Source of the DNA: Brevibacillus panacihumi W25
GTDB lineage: Bacteria > Bacillota > Bacilli > Brevibacillales > Brevibacillaceae
Direction: 5' to 3'
Assembly: GCF_000503775.1 (NCBI RefSeq)
Contig: NZ_KI629786.1
Coordinates: forward strand, 541,501 to 605,500
DNA: 64,000 bases
Both the position numbers and the translations under genes were made by a program. Shown here one piece after another: positions 1 through 9,846 of this stretch. The first letter of the stretch is position 1, and each line of letters starts with the position of its first letter. The notes beneath the pieces are model-generated. The model saw nothing but the letters and a program-made list of their open reading frames with translations, was not told the DNA's origin and made no database searches.

Positions 1-2
1 AA

Positions 3-1151
3 TTTGATACAACGATTCGTTTAGGTCTGTCGATAAAGCCGATGAAACAGCCGCATTCATATGAATTATATTACGTTCCTACAAATAAAATGTTAGAGAT
101 GGTAAGCAAAATCCATCTCATTTCCAATTCCTTTTTGCAGACATTTCAGATACTTCCTACGGTTGCACAGAAACAATTCATTAATGAGTGTCTGGTCGAA
201 GAATTATATAATACGAATCAATTAGAAGGAATTAGAAGCACGAGAGAGGAGATTGCCAGAAGCGCAAAAGAGGTCAAACTAAATAAGAAAACAAAAACTA
301 GATTTGCGAGTATGATTAAGTCCTATTTACGTCTGCTAAATAATGATATCGAGTTGCCGGAGTCCGCGAAAGATATTAGAGCGATCTATGACGAGATTAC
401 CAATGGAGAAATCGAACAACAGGAATTACCAGATGGAGAAGTTTTTCGAAAGGAAATCACCTATATTTTAAAAAAATCAGGTACTGGCAAGGTCATTCAT
501 CAGGGGATAACCCCAGAAAAGGAAATCATCCATAAGACCGAACAGTTACTGAGGTTTATGAATGATAATGACGAAATCCCTGCTCTTATAAGGGTCGCTA
601 TTGGACATTATTATTTTGGGTATATTCACCCTTTCTATGATGGGAATGGACGAACTTCAAGGTTTATCAGCAGTATATATTTATCAAAGGTGTTGGGAAA
701 TATCGCCTCTCTATCATTGTCCAGAGGATCAAATAAATATAAAAATAAGTATCTAGATATTTTCGAGATTACCAATAGCATCAAGAGCAGAGGAGAAATG
801 AATTGTTTTATTGAGACTTTTTTAAGGATTATCATAGATACTCTGGTCCAAATGAACGCGGAGTTAAAAGAAAAAAGCGAGTTGTTGAGTATCGCTGCAC
901 AAAAAATAGATGTTGAACCCAAGTTGGCAAATAAGGAAGAACTTCATAAAGATATTATGTTGATATTAGCGCAAAACCATTTCTTTGATTCAAGTATGGG
1001 ACTTACAATTAAGGAGTTGGCGGCCATTGTCAGCAAATCAGAAGCAACGATTAGGAAGATTGTAAGGGACTTAATTGCTATGTCTCTCATCGAGCAAAAA
1101 GGTGAACGACCGGCATATTACTGTATGAAACAAGAGTATTTTGAAATCTAG
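3..1151 (+). CDS. Fic family AMP-transferase, 5' end outside the window
   Basis: Fic proteins transfer AMP or another phosphate-containing group to hydroxyl side chains of target proteins. The core motif HPFYDGNGRTSR is complete (about residues 196-207 counted from the Met at 42). A TNQLEG string at residues 58-63 fits the inhibitory (S/T)xxxE(G/N) helix of class II Fic proteins, so activity is probably held in check. The C-terminal 50 residues look like a winged helix (TIKELAAIVSKSEATIRKIV). The reading frame stays open from the Met at 42 back to base 3, and there is no ribosome binding site before 42, so the true start is probably upstream of the window. It could be a stand-alone regulator or a Fic toxin; the position beside Wadjet and CRISPR suggests a defence island. 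Family call is firm, target unknown. Confidence 0.88.
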   Translation, partial: FDTTIRLGLSIKPMKQPHSYELYYVPTNKMLEMVSKIHLISNSFLQTFQILPTVAQKQFINECLVEELYNTNQLEGIRSTREEIARSAKEVKLNKKTKTRFASMIKSYLRLLNNDIELPESAKDIRAIYDEITNGEIEQQELPDGEVFRKEITYILKKSGTGKVIHQGITPEKEIIHKTEQLLRFMNDNDEIPALIRVAIGHYYFGYIHPFYDGNGRTSRFISSIYLSKVLGNIASLSLSRGSNKYKNKYLDIFEITNSIKSRGEMNCFIETFLRIIIDTLVQMNAELKEKSELLSIAAQKIDVEPKLANKEELHKDIMLILAQNHFFDSSMGLTIKELAAIVSKSEATIRKIVRDLIAMSLIEQKGERPAYYCMKQEYFEI

Positions 1152-1162
1152 CATGCTTACAT

Positions 1163-1190
1163 AGACAGTCACAAACGGCTGTCTTTCTTT
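1163..1190 (+). terminator. rho-independent terminator after fic
   Basis: AGACAGTC pairs with GGCTGTCT across a six-base loop (8 bp including one T-G pair), followed by TTCTTT. It sits 12 bases after the fic stop and separates that gene from the Wadjet operon. Confidence 0.7.
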
Positions 1191-1265
1191 GCATAATAGT
1201 GAGAGAAATAAAGGACGAACATGATGATAAACTTTTAGAAACTAGCGGATAAGAGGTGATCTTTC

Positions 1266-2831
1266 ATGGAGAAAACAAGATCGATTCGTACCTATAAAGC
1301 CGTCACAGAAGCCAAGTACCTGTCCGTAGAAAACGCACAGCGCTATCGGGCCATCTTGCGCTATTTCTATGAAGAGCAACAGAGACTGCGTTACTGGTTA
1401 AGACCGGAAGAAATCCTTCAAGCGGTCAAAGAAAGAATAGAGCCCAGCGATGCTTCTTCTTACAACGAAGATTTACTACAGCTGGATTTGCAACAATTGC
1501 ATGATTGGGGCAATTTGCAACGGAAGCAGTCCGGAAAGGTGAATAAAATCGAGGATTTTAAGAAAAAGCGGTATCGTTATCAGGCGACCCCTTACACGAT
1601 CAAGTTTGAGCGTTTGATTGAGGATTTGGAGGAGATGGGGGATGCGTACGGCGGCTCCCTGGAGGTCACCCAATTTGAAAAGCTGGTAGAAACGCTTCGC
1701 TGGCTGACAAGACTGGCCCGTGTCTCTTTCCATCGACCAGGTGAGCGCCCAAGGTACGAGATGGAAGATTGGAGCAACGAAAAGCTTTATGATTGGTGGA
1801 CGGAATTGTATGAGCAGTTTCGTAAGGTGACCAACAATGCAAGAGATTATATGGCGAGCCTAGACAGCGTACAGGTAGAAGATGCGATGATGACCGAACA
1901 ATTCCTCCTGTACAAGGACAAGGTGACAGACTATTTGAGGCGGTTCATGATGGGGCTGCAGCGCAGTTCATATCAGATTGAAGGGCTGCTGGTACAGGTA
2001 GACCGCAGACTGTTGCAAGATCTCTTGCACCGGGTAGCAAGCTACGAGGTTTCGATCCCTCGCTTCGAACAGACGGCTTGGACTAAGGAAGACTATACAG
2101 CACGTTTTTTTGAGCAGTGGGAAGGGATTTGGCACTGGTTCTTGGGAGACGGAAGCGGTCGGGGCAGTGATCTAGAAGATCTGCAGCGCGAAACAAACGA
2201 GGCGATACGCAGAATAGCGCGCTATGCGCAGCGAATGGGAGAGCGGCAATCCAGTATGCGAAGCCGCAGAGCGGACTATCTGTATCTCGCCAAATGGTTT
2301 GCATCCCATGAAGAAGTGGAGCCGGCCCATTGTTTGTCCGCAGCCGTATTCGGGATCACGGAGATGCACCATTTCTGGGTGGAAGGACCGAAGTCAACGG
2401 AGGACATTTACTGCGAAATTTGGGACATGCCAGCATCCGACTATGACGTGAAGCCGCGCATCAATGGTTATCGGGAGAGGACAAGACCGAGCAAGATTGA
2501 TACAAAAGATGAGCAGAAAGAAGCCATGCTCGCCGCCTACTTGCAACAGAAAGCACAGCGGCAGAGCAGATTGAACGAATTATTTGCCGCAGATCGGGTA
2601 AGTTTGCGGGATTTGCCAATCGTGGAGCCCTTTGTGCGGCAAACCTTGCTCGGATGGATCGGAAAAAGCATGGCGTCACCGGCACGAGAAGGAAAAACAG
2701 ATGACGGCAGAAGATTTAGGCTGACGGAGATGGGGACTGGGGAGCGAATCAGACTGCAGTGTACCGATGGCGTATTGGAATTGCCGGATTTCGTGTTGTA
2801 CTTTCTGGATGAAAGCAAGGTGAAGAGATGA
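1266..2831 (+). CDS. jetA: Wadjet protein JetA (DUF2397/TIGR02677-like, kleisin subunit)
   Basis: First gene of a four-gene Wadjet operon, which encodes an SMC-type complex that extrudes and cleaves closed circular DNA and so blocks plasmids. JetA is the kleisin that bridges the SMC heads. The 521-residue protein begins MEKTRSIRTYKAVTEAKYLS and has the size and mixed charged, helical look of the DUF2397 family, the conserved first member of the DUF2397/DUF2398/SMC/DUF2399 neighbourhood (Wadjet type II as I recall it). No catalytic motif is expected. The start is supported by AGAGGTGAT five bases upstream. The gene overlaps jetB by an ATGA. The call rests mainly on gene order and on recognising the family, not on a search. 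Confidence 0.85.
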   Translation: MEKTRSIRTYKAVTEAKYLSVENAQRYRAILRYFYEEQQRLRYWLRPEEILQAVKERIEPSDASSYNEDLLQLDLQQLHDWGNLQRKQSGKVNKIEDFKKKRYRYQATPYTIKFERLIEDLEEMGDAYGGSLEVTQFEKLVETLRWLTRLARVSFHRPGERPRYEMEDWSNEKLYDWWTELYEQFRKVTNNARDYMASLDSVQVEDAMMTEQFLLYKDKVTDYLRRFMMGLQRSSYQIEGLLVQVDRRLLQDLLHRVASYEVSIPRFEQTAWTKEDYTARFFEQWEGIWHWFLGDGSGRGSDLEDLQRETNEAIRRIARYAQRMGERQSSMRSRRADYLYLAKWFASHEEVEPAHCLSAAVFGITEMHHFWVEGPKSTEDIYCEIWDMPASDYDVKPRINGYRERTRPSKIDTKDEQKEAMLAAYLQQKAQRQSRLNELFAADRVSLRDLPIVEPFVRQTLLGWIGKSMASPAREGKTDDGRRFRLTEMGTGERIRLQCTDGVLELPDFVLYFLDESKVKR

Positions 2832-4051
2832 GTGAACAGCAGGCTACTGATACCAGGTATACATCCCGATTTGATGATTTGGCAAGACAAGCGGCCTGGG
2901 AACTGCTAAGAAGGCTATGGATCCCGAGAAGCGATATTCTTGTTTACCAGGCAGTTCGCGACCGTGAGATGGTGCTGCGTTCCTTTTTCAATGAAAAACT
3001 GGGCTTTCGCCTTTTAATCCACTACGAATTTGTCAAGCTGGAGAAGTTTGTAAGCAGAGGAATCCGCCCGTGGATGGGGTTGCCTGGCTTGCTGGAAGTG
3101 CGCGACTACGTGTTTTTTTGCTTGTTGATGGCGTTTTTAGAGACGAAGAGCGTAGATGATCAATTCCTGCTCTCAGACATATGTGAGGAGGTCAAAGCAT
3201 CCTATCCGGGGCAAGATGTTGTCGACTGGACAAGCTACGAACAACGTAAATCACTGGTTCGGGTCTTGCAGCTCGCTCGGGAATGGGAGCTACTCGTAGT
3301 CGTAGACGGTGACGATTTAGGGTTTACAGCTTCAGAGCAAGCGGATGTGCTTTATGAAGCCACCCCGTTGGTCAAATACTTTTTGCGAGCGTATCCGCGC
3401 GATCTGATGCAGTTTGAGACAGCTGAGGATTTCATGCGGATAGTGGAGTCAGAAAACGAAACGCTGGCCCGCAGGCACCGCGTGTACAGGCAACTTCTGC
3501 TTACCCCGGGAGTTCGGGAGGAAGAGCTGGACGACGGAGATTGGACGTATCTGCGGAATCAGCGAAACGTGATTGCCCGTGACTTTGATGAGACAGTATC
3601 CATGTCGTTGGAACTCTACGGACATGATGCCATGCTGGTGCACTATGGAAGAAGCCAAAGCTTAACCTTGTATCCAGATGCGAGAGCGATTAGCGATGTC
3701 GTCTACTTTTTTGCCAGAGCAGTACGCGGTCAAATCGATATGGGAGAACTGCAGCGTCAAAAGGACGGCTGTATTCTGCTCACGCCCGTCGATTTCGGGA
3801 ACCTTCTCGTTCAATGTCGTACCGACTTTGGGGATGGTTGGGGGAAAGCGTTGCGGGACCTGTCTGACAAACAGCTGGCCAAACTCTTACTGGAAGAGAT
3901 GGAGGCGTGGGGATTGGTGCAGCGTCATGAACAGGAGGAACTCATTCGGGTCATGCCGCGACTGGGTAGAATCATGGCCCGTTACCCGAAGGATTACGAG
4001 AAAAAGTTGAAAAATGAAGGCGGTGGTGGAACAGATGGAGACACAGAATAA
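2828..4051 (+). CDS. jetB: Wadjet protein JetB (DUF2398/TIGR02678-like, KITE subunit)
   Basis: Second Wadjet subunit, a winged-helix KITE-type protein that would dimerise and bind the kleisin JetA. The 407-residue product contains the characteristic middle segment with RHRVYRQLLLTPGV and ends in a charged, glycine-rich tail. It overlaps jetA by 4 bases (ATGA) and runs past the jetC start, so translation of A, B and C is probably coupled. A Shine-Dalgarno AAGGTGA lies inside the end of jetA. It has no enzymatic motif; identification is by family resemblance and by the conserved A-B-C-D order. Confidence 0.85.
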   Translation: MSEQQATDTRYTSRFDDLARQAAWELLRRLWIPRSDILVYQAVRDREMVLRSFFNEKLGFRLLIHYEFVKLEKFVSRGIRPWMGLPGLLEVRDYVFFCLLMAFLETKSVDDQFLLSDICEEVKASYPGQDVVDWTSYEQRKSLVRVLQLAREWELLVVVDGDDLGFTASEQADVLYEATPLVKYFLRAYPRDLMQFETAEDFMRIVESENETLARRHRVYRQLLLTPGVREEELDDGDWTYLRNQRNVIARDFDETVSMSLELYGHDAMLVHYGRSQSLTLYPDARAISDVVYFFARAVRGQIDMGELQRQKDGCILLTPVDFGNLLVQCRTDFGDGWGKALRDLSDKQLAKLLLEEMEAWGLVQRHEQEELIRVMPRLGRIMARYPKDYEKKLKNEGGGGTDGDTE

Positions 4052-7000
4052 GATCAATAGATGGCAGTTGTCCAGAGCGGGTCTGGTCAATTTCTGGTAC
4101 TACGGCGATGAAAGCTTTGATTTTGCGGACGGGAAACTGTTGCTTCGCGGAACGAACGGTTCCGGAAAATCGGTTACGATGCAAAGCTTGCTTCCTGTCG
4201 TACTGGATGGGAAGAAAAGCCCGGATCGGCTGGATCCCTTTGGCTCCAAGGCGCGGCGCATGGAAGATTACCTTTTGGGAGAAAAAGAGGTCACTGGTCG
4301 GGATGAACGCACCGGTTATCTTTATCTGGAATTTTGCAAACCGTACACCGCGCAATTTCTGACCATAGGCATCGGCCTGCGGGCAAAACGAAACGCACAA
4401 ATGGACTTCTGGGGATTTTCCATCCAGGACAACCGAAGGATCGGGAAGGATTTCTATCTGTACCGGAATGTGTATAATGCCGAGACGCAGGAGCAGGAGC
4501 GAATCCCTTTAGCGAAGAGAGAATTAGAGCGCGAGATCAGTCAGGGAGGCAGAGTGGTGTTTTCCCAGAGCGATTACGCGGAGATGGTGAACAAGTTGCT
4601 GTTCGGATTCTCTTCGGCAGACAGCTATGAAGATTTGATCAAATTGCTGATTCAACTGCGCAGTCCCAAATTGTCCAAGGATTTCAAACCGACAGTCATC
4701 TACAACATCCTGGAAAATTCTCTGCCTGGCTTGTCTGATGAAGAGCTGAGGCCGTTGTCAGATGCGATTGAGTCCATGGATCGCACCAAGCTCCAGCTGG
4801 AACAATTGGAGCGAGATCACAAGTCATTGGCGCGGATTGCCAAGGACTACACCGAGTATAACCGCTTTATCTGGTTTGACAAGGCGAAGGGACTGGCAGA
4901 TGCTGTACAGGCTGCACGTTCCGCACAAAGGAAAGCCCAGGAGTATCGCCAGCTTCTCGTGCGTGAAGAAGAAGAACTGACCAGGCTGCAATCCGAACAA
5001 GAAGCACTTGCGTTGGAGCAGTTGACTCTGACAGCGGAACACGATCGTCTGAAAGAGAATGATTTTGCCAAAGCTGAAGCGGAACAGGTCGAAGTGGATG
5101 GCCAGCTGAAGAGGGAAGAATCACGGCTGACTGCCAAAAGGAAAGAGTCCGATGTCAAGCGGGAGAAGGTCAGCCAGCTCCACCGGACAATAGATGACAT
5201 CCAGCTGAAAATGAAGCAGGCCGATGCCGATATGGCTGATTTGCTGGAGAGTATGGAGGATGCTGTCGGGGAGAACGAATTTCCGGTACATGAAGTAGCT
5301 CGCGGCGAGTTTGAACGGGCGCAAGCGGGCTACTCGATGGAACTTTGGCAAAAAGAGTCCCGGCAGTATCGCGATCAGCTGCAGCAAACGCTGGATCAGG
5401 CTGTCAAAACGGCAGAAGCGGAACGAAATCGTCTGGAAGCGGAACGCGCGCTGGGAGACGCCCAAAAAATGGTGGATGAGTTGCAGCGTGAACAAGATAA
5501 GTGGGAACGTGTCGTAGAAGAAGAAAAGGATGGGCTCATTGCCAACTTACATCAGTGGCAAGGTGAGGCGCAGGAGTTAAAGCTGTCTGTTGAGGCTGTT
5601 AGAGAAACCATTCGGCGCATTACCAAGTTTGAAGCTTCGGATCGTTACGAAATAGTCAGGGAACCGCTGAACCAATCCTATCAGCTTTTCCGGCAAAAGA
5701 TTCGGGATCAGCTCGCGGATCTGGGAAGGAAAGTCGAGGATACAAAGCTGGACCGTCAAAAGGCAGAGGCTGAACTCCACATCTGGCTGGCGAAAAAAGA
5801 GCCTGAACCGCCGCGTCATGAACAGACAGAGGTGGCGAGAACGTGGCTGACAAACCAAGGCATCCCCTATGTGCCTTTGTACGAAGCGGTCGAATACCGT
5901 CCGGAGGTGCCTGAAGAAACGAGGGCCGCGATTGAGTCCGCCTTGAAGGAAGCGGGGCTCCTGGATGCGCTGATCATTCCGCATACCTATCTGGATCGTC
6001 TTGATGTGTGGGCGGATCAGATCAAAGACAGGGTGATTGTACCTGAGCCGCAACTGTTTGCCCACACCATCAGCGAATGGTTGACGCCTTCTCCAGTGGA
6101 GGGGCTGGGTGTAGGCAAAGAAGATATCGAAGCAGTCCTGCAGACTGTAATGACAGAAAAAGCAGGCGGGTCATCCGTAGCTGCTTATGTCACTGCGAGC
6201 GGGACTTATGGTATGAGTGTATTGAGCGGTAATGCTCCTGTTATCGAAAAATCAGTGTTTGTAGGAAGGGAGGCACGGCGCAGATATCGCGACGAACAGC
6301 TGGCATTCTGGAGGAAAAAGATAGAAGAATTTGATCTGGAGCTGGAACGTCTGGGAAAAGATGTGCAAGGAATGGAGAACCGCTTGGACCTCCTTGGGCA
6401 GGAATATCAGCAGTTCCCGTCGGGCCATGACCTTCTATCGGCTTTGCAGGCTGTCGAACAGATCCGGCAGCGTCTGGTGATCTGGCAAGAAGAAGTGCAG
6501 AACCGCAATCGAAAAGTTCGTGCTGCCGTGGAAACGCTGTACCGGGAGCGGGAAAAGCTGAAGCAAGGCGCAGACGGATTGACCATTCCGCTGGACGAAG
6601 ATATACTTCGTCAGGCACTTCGCTCCATGCAGGATTATCTGGAAGACCTGCGTCAATTGGAGACGGCTTACCGCGAGAAACTGAATTTGACTGATCGGCT
6701 TCGTGTCACGGAAGGGCTGCATGAAGATGCGATCTATGACTGGGATCGGCTGCGCGGCGAAGAAAATGAACTGCAAATGGGTGTAGAACAGCTGAACCAG
6801 CGCCTTCAGTCGATCGATCGGATGCTAGCTTCTCAGGGAGCAGAGGAGATTCGTGCAAGAATTCGTTACTGCAAGGAAAGGTTGAGAGAACTTCCTGAAT
6901 TGATGACAGCCACGGCTGGAGCGATAGGAAACGCCAGGGCGAAATGTGAGCAATACAAGGAGAATCAAGTGGAGGCCGACAAAATGGCCGAGGTTCGTCA

Positions 7001-8300
7001 ACATTTGCAGACGGCCTGGTGGAAAGTATTTTCCGATGAATACGCCTTAGGCCTTTGGCGTTACCTGGATTTATTCCAGGAGGAAGCTGCCGCAGAAGGC
7101 GTGCAGCACCAGCTCGATGATTTCGCGATTCGCGTGGTAAAAAAGCTTCAGCCGGCGATGGCGGAACGGGAGAGGGAGTATTATAACAATCAACTGCAGA
7201 GAACGTTTGAAAATGAACGACAGATTCATTTGCTGGAGTATCAGCCGACACTTGATTACGTGCATGAATACAAGGGAGAAGCGGCTGGGGAGCAACATGC
7301 CGAAGTATACCAGTTGACACATCTCTGGAAAGAGCTGAAGACCAGATCAAGACGGAGAACGATTTTGCTGGAGTACGAAGGCAAGCGATGCCATCCCTAT
7401 GATTTGCAGGAAAAACTGGAACACGAGATTCAGATGCATCGCCTGTATCTGACAGCAGAGGATCGCAAAATTTTCGAGGAAGTGATCCTGCAAAGCGTTG
7501 GACGTGTGATTAAACATCGCATCCATCGGGCGGAAAAATGGGTCGAGCGGATGAATGAATTGATGTCCCAGCGTAATAGTTCGAGCGGACTTACCTTCTC
7601 ATTGAAGTGGCTTCCTCGGGCAGCGGAAAATGAGTTGCAAATGGATACCGCCGATTTGGTGGAATTCCTACGCAAGGACCCTGCCTTGATGAGGGAGCAG
7701 GATATCGAGCGCATCACCAACCATTTCCGCTCCCATATCGACAGGGCCAAGCGGGATATCAGCGGGGCCGCAGAGGGCAGCGGAGAAACCCTGCATCAGA
7801 TTATGAAAAGAATCCTGGACTACCGTCATTGGTTTACGTTTAAGCTTTTCCACAAACGCGAAGGAGAGCCGAACAAAGAGCTCACAGACCGCCTTTTCTT
7901 TACCTTTAGTGGTGGCGAGAAAGCGATGGCAATGTATATACCGCTCCTGTCTGCAGCGTACTCTCGATACTTGGAAGCAGATTCGCTTGCACCGCGGATC
8001 ATCTCTCTCGATGAGGCCTTTGCGGGAGTGGATGAGAATAACATCCGGGACATGTTTGAGCTTGTGGAACAATTGGGTTTCAACTACATCATGAATTCAC
8101 AGGCTTTGTGGGGAGATTACGACACGGTCTCTCGCCTGGCCATCTGTGAATTGATTCGTCCCAAAAATGCGGACGTCGTCGCAGTCGCCCGATATTTGTG
8201 GGAGGGCGGCACGTTGCATGTGATGAACGAAGAATGGACGGATTGGGGAGATTCCGAGGTTGCAGTCAGCCTGGAGGAAGATACTGATGACGAAGAATGA
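4035..8300 (+). CDS. jetC: Wadjet protein JetC (TIGR02680-like SMC ATPase)
   Basis: SMC/MukB-like motor ATPase of Wadjet, about 1421 residues. A Walker A GTNGSGKS is at residues 39-46, long coiled coils fill the middle (about 280-560 and 760-1000), and the C-terminal head has the ABC signature FSGGEKA (near residue 1292) and Walker B IISLDEAFAG (D1326, E1327). ATP-driven head engagement would power loop extrusion on circular DNA. I prefer the ATG at 4035 over the in-frame ATG at 4014. It has GGTGG five bases upstream, and the protein then starts shortly before the conserved INRWQLSRAGLVNF segment. The gene overlaps jetB by 17 bases and jetD by 14. All catalytic motifs are intact, so the system looks functional. 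Confidence 0.92.
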   Translation: METQNKINRWQLSRAGLVNFWYYGDESFDFADGKLLLRGTNGSGKSVTMQSLLPVVLDGKKSPDRLDPFGSKARRMEDYLLGEKEVTGRDERTGYLYLEFCKPYTAQFLTIGIGLRAKRNAQMDFWGFSIQDNRRIGKDFYLYRNVYNAETQEQERIPLAKRELEREISQGGRVVFSQSDYAEMVNKLLFGFSSADSYEDLIKLLIQLRSPKLSKDFKPTVIYNILENSLPGLSDEELRPLSDAIESMDRTKLQLEQLERDHKSLARIAKDYTEYNRFIWFDKAKGLADAVQAARSAQRKAQEYRQLLVREEEELTRLQSEQEALALEQLTLTAEHDRLKENDFAKAEAEQVEVDGQLKREESRLTAKRKESDVKREKVSQLHRTIDDIQLKMKQADADMADLLESMEDAVGENEFPVHEVARGEFERAQAGYSMELWQKESRQYRDQLQQTLDQAVKTAEAERNRLEAERALGDAQKMVDELQREQDKWERVVEEEKDGLIANLHQWQGEAQELKLSVEAVRETIRRITKFEASDRYEIVREPLNQSYQLFRQKIRDQLADLGRKVEDTKLDRQKAEAELHIWLAKKEPEPPRHEQTEVARTWLTNQGIPYVPLYEAVEYRPEVPEETRAAIESALKEAGLLDALIIPHTYLDRLDVWADQIKDRVIVPEPQLFAHTISEWLTPSPVEGLGVGKEDIEAVLQTVMTEKAGGSSVAAYVTASGTYGMSVLSGNAPVIEKSVFVGREARRRYRDEQLAFWRKKIEEFDLELERLGKDVQGMENRLDLLGQEYQQFPSGHDLLSALQAVEQIRQRLVIWQEEVQNRNRKVRAAVETLYREREKLKQGADGLTIPLDEDILRQALRSMQDYLEDLRQLETAYREKLNLTDRLRVTEGLHEDAIYDWDRLRGEENELQMGVEQLNQRLQSIDRMLASQGAEEIRARIRYCKERLRELPELMTATAGAIGNARAKCEQYKENQVEADKMAEVRQHLQTAWWKVFSDEYALGLWRYLDLFQEEAAAEGVQHQLDDFAIRVVKKLQPAMAEREREYYNNQLQRTFENERQIHLLEYQPTLDYVHEYKGEAAGEQHAEVYQLTHLWKELKTRSRRRTILLEYEGKRCHPYDLQEKLEHEIQMHRLYLTAEDRKIFEEVILQSVGRVIKHRIHRAEKWVERMNELMSQRNSSSGLTFSLKWLPRAAENELQMDTADLVEFLRKDPALMREQDIERITNHFRSHIDRAKRDISGAAEGSGETLHQIMKRILDYRHWFTFKLFHKREGEPNKELTDRLFFTFSGGEKAMAMYIPLLSAAYSRYLEADSLAPRIISLDEAFAGVDENNIRDMFELVEQLGFNYIMNSQALWGDYDTVSRLAICELIRPKNADVVAVARYLWEGGTLHVMNEEWTDWGDSEVAVSLEEDTDDEE

Positions 8301-9675
8301 GGACCGGCAGCTTCGTCATCAGGCAGACAGCTATTTTCGCTCCCGATCGCAAGGCTATGACCGCCTGTTCAAGGGATTGCTTCGGAAGTATCGCAGTCTC
8401 GGTCATTTTGGCGGGAAGCTGACGTTGCCCCGACTGTCACTGGAAGAAGCGGATGTTTTGACAGGTCTGCTGAACAAGCGTTTTGATCCGGGATCAGACG
8501 GAATCATACGGGTCTCAGATGTGGAAAGCGGATTTGCGAAAACAAAATATGCGCAGCTTGACTTGCTTTCCATCCTAGAGGGATATTTCGGGGAACCGAT
8601 TGTCAGCAAAAAAGAGGAGCAGCTTTTGCAGGAACGTGAGTGGGACCTGTTTTGGGCAGACTTGCTGGAGACCGTCGCAGAAGAGCCTTGTTCAAAGGCG
8701 CAAGGCTGGATACAGGCGCTAGCCAAACATCAGGGCACGGGCGCTCTGGCAGTCAGCCAGTGGTGGAGTGCATCTGCGGAAGAACTTCGGGAAGCTTTGC
8801 TGACAGTCGTACGAGCTGTCCGCCATCTTGATCGGATGGCGGACGGCGAATATATCCGTCTGGCTGTGTTGGCGACACAAGTGACGGGTAATCCGCACGG
8901 TTTCGATATGCAAACACAGTTAGGAAAATTGCTGCTTTATGCAATTTGTTATATATTGGAAAAGGTTGGCCCATCCAATGCGGAAGAAATGACGCAAATT
9001 TTGTACGAATGTCAGATTCTCAGAGATGATCTGTCTTCACAGGTCGCTATTAGCGGAATTGTGGGGCAAAACACGAGGGGGCGTGGGTATCTCGGAAGCG
9101 AAAAGGAGGTCTACGGCCTGCCACTTCGCACGGTAGTCAAATATGCAGGATTTGAACCGTATTTGATGGAGGGTGGGGTGAAGCGGGTTTGGATTGTAGA
9201 AAATCCCGCTGTGTTCTCCTCGATTTTGGATCGTTGGGAGCATGATTATCCGGAAGAGGCTCTGCCGCCATTGGTCTGTTCCTCGGGCCAGTTTTCCCTG
9301 GCGGTGCTCGCCTTGTGTGACCGCCTGGCAGCAGCTGGATGCCAGATGTTCTACTCTGGCGATTATGACCCCGAGGGTTTTCAAATGGCTATACGCTTGT
9401 GGCGCCGTTATGGAGACGAACATGTGGCGTTCTGGCGATACCAGGAAGAGGATTATACATCGAAGGTGCAAGAAATCCCGATCGAAGAGAGAAGATGGAA
9501 TCAGCTGCGGAAGCTTGTCGAGGACGAAGGGAGCAGGGACTTGCCTGCCGATCTGGTAAAAACCATGCAAACGGCACTGCGGGAGTATAAACCAGTATAT
9601 CAGGAGGCGTTGCTGGATAATCTCTACCTGGACATCAAGACGGCGTTGGTGACGAGAATAGTTGAGAGAGCGTAG
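8287..9675 (+). CDS. jetD: Wadjet protein JetD (DUF2399, Toprim-like nuclease)
   Basis: Nuclease subunit of Wadjet; it would cut DNA once the SMC complex has sensed a small circle. About 462 residues. The C-terminal half carries the Toprim-like pattern: glutamate E305 in IVENPA after a hydrophobic strand, then SGDYDPEG (D359, D361, E363), as expected for the DUF2399 domain; the N-terminal half fits DUF3323. I choose the ATG at 8287, which has GGAGGA seven bases upstream; an in-frame ATG at 8260 lies inside jetC and lacks a good site. The gene overlaps jetC by 14 bases, and a terminator overlaps its stop codon, so it closes the operon. Confidence 0.9.
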   Translation: MTKNEDRQLRHQADSYFRSRSQGYDRLFKGLLRKYRSLGHFGGKLTLPRLSLEEADVLTGLLNKRFDPGSDGIIRVSDVESGFAKTKYAQLDLLSILEGYFGEPIVSKKEEQLLQEREWDLFWADLLETVAEEPCSKAQGWIQALAKHQGTGALAVSQWWSASAEELREALLTVVRAVRHLDRMADGEYIRLAVLATQVTGNPHGFDMQTQLGKLLLYAICYILEKVGPSNAEEMTQILYECQILRDDLSSQVAISGIVGQNTRGRGYLGSEKEVYGLPLRTVVKYAGFEPYLMEGGVKRVWIVENPAVFSSILDRWEHDYPEEALPPLVCSSGQFSLAVLALCDRLAAAGCQMFYSGDYDPEGFQMAIRLWRRYGDEHVAFWRYQEEDYTSKVQEIPIEERRWNQLRKLVEDEGSRDLPADLVKTMQTALREYKPVYQEALLDNLYLDIKTALVTRIVERA

Positions 9676-9706
9676 GTTTTTGGACCTAGCTCTCTATTTA
9701 TTTTTG
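9665..9706 (+). terminator. terminator of the Wadjet operon
   Basis: AGAGAGC and TAGGT pair with ACCTA and GCTCTCT, with one bulged base and a loop of T and G, followed by ATTTATTTTT. The left arm overlaps the jetD stop codon. Confidence 0.75.
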
Positions 9707-9846
9707 CGGTATACACGATTTTCCAGAAATGATATATGATTAGAAGTGACATCATGCGACAAAAAACAAGGGTTTCTGGCAATGGATTCATACGAGACTA
9801 ACGTCACAAGCTGAACATGTACTTCACGAGGATTGGAGGGGTAAAT

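Noticed and set aside
4014-4034. ATG at 4014 as the jetC start
   Set aside because: It has no ribosome site and adds seven residues ahead of the conserved N-terminus; the ATG at 4035 is better.
9676-9846. A search of the cas3 upstream region for a pseudo-spacer target
   Set aside because: No stretch beside TTC matches beyond three or four bases, so cas3 does not appear to be under the same control.
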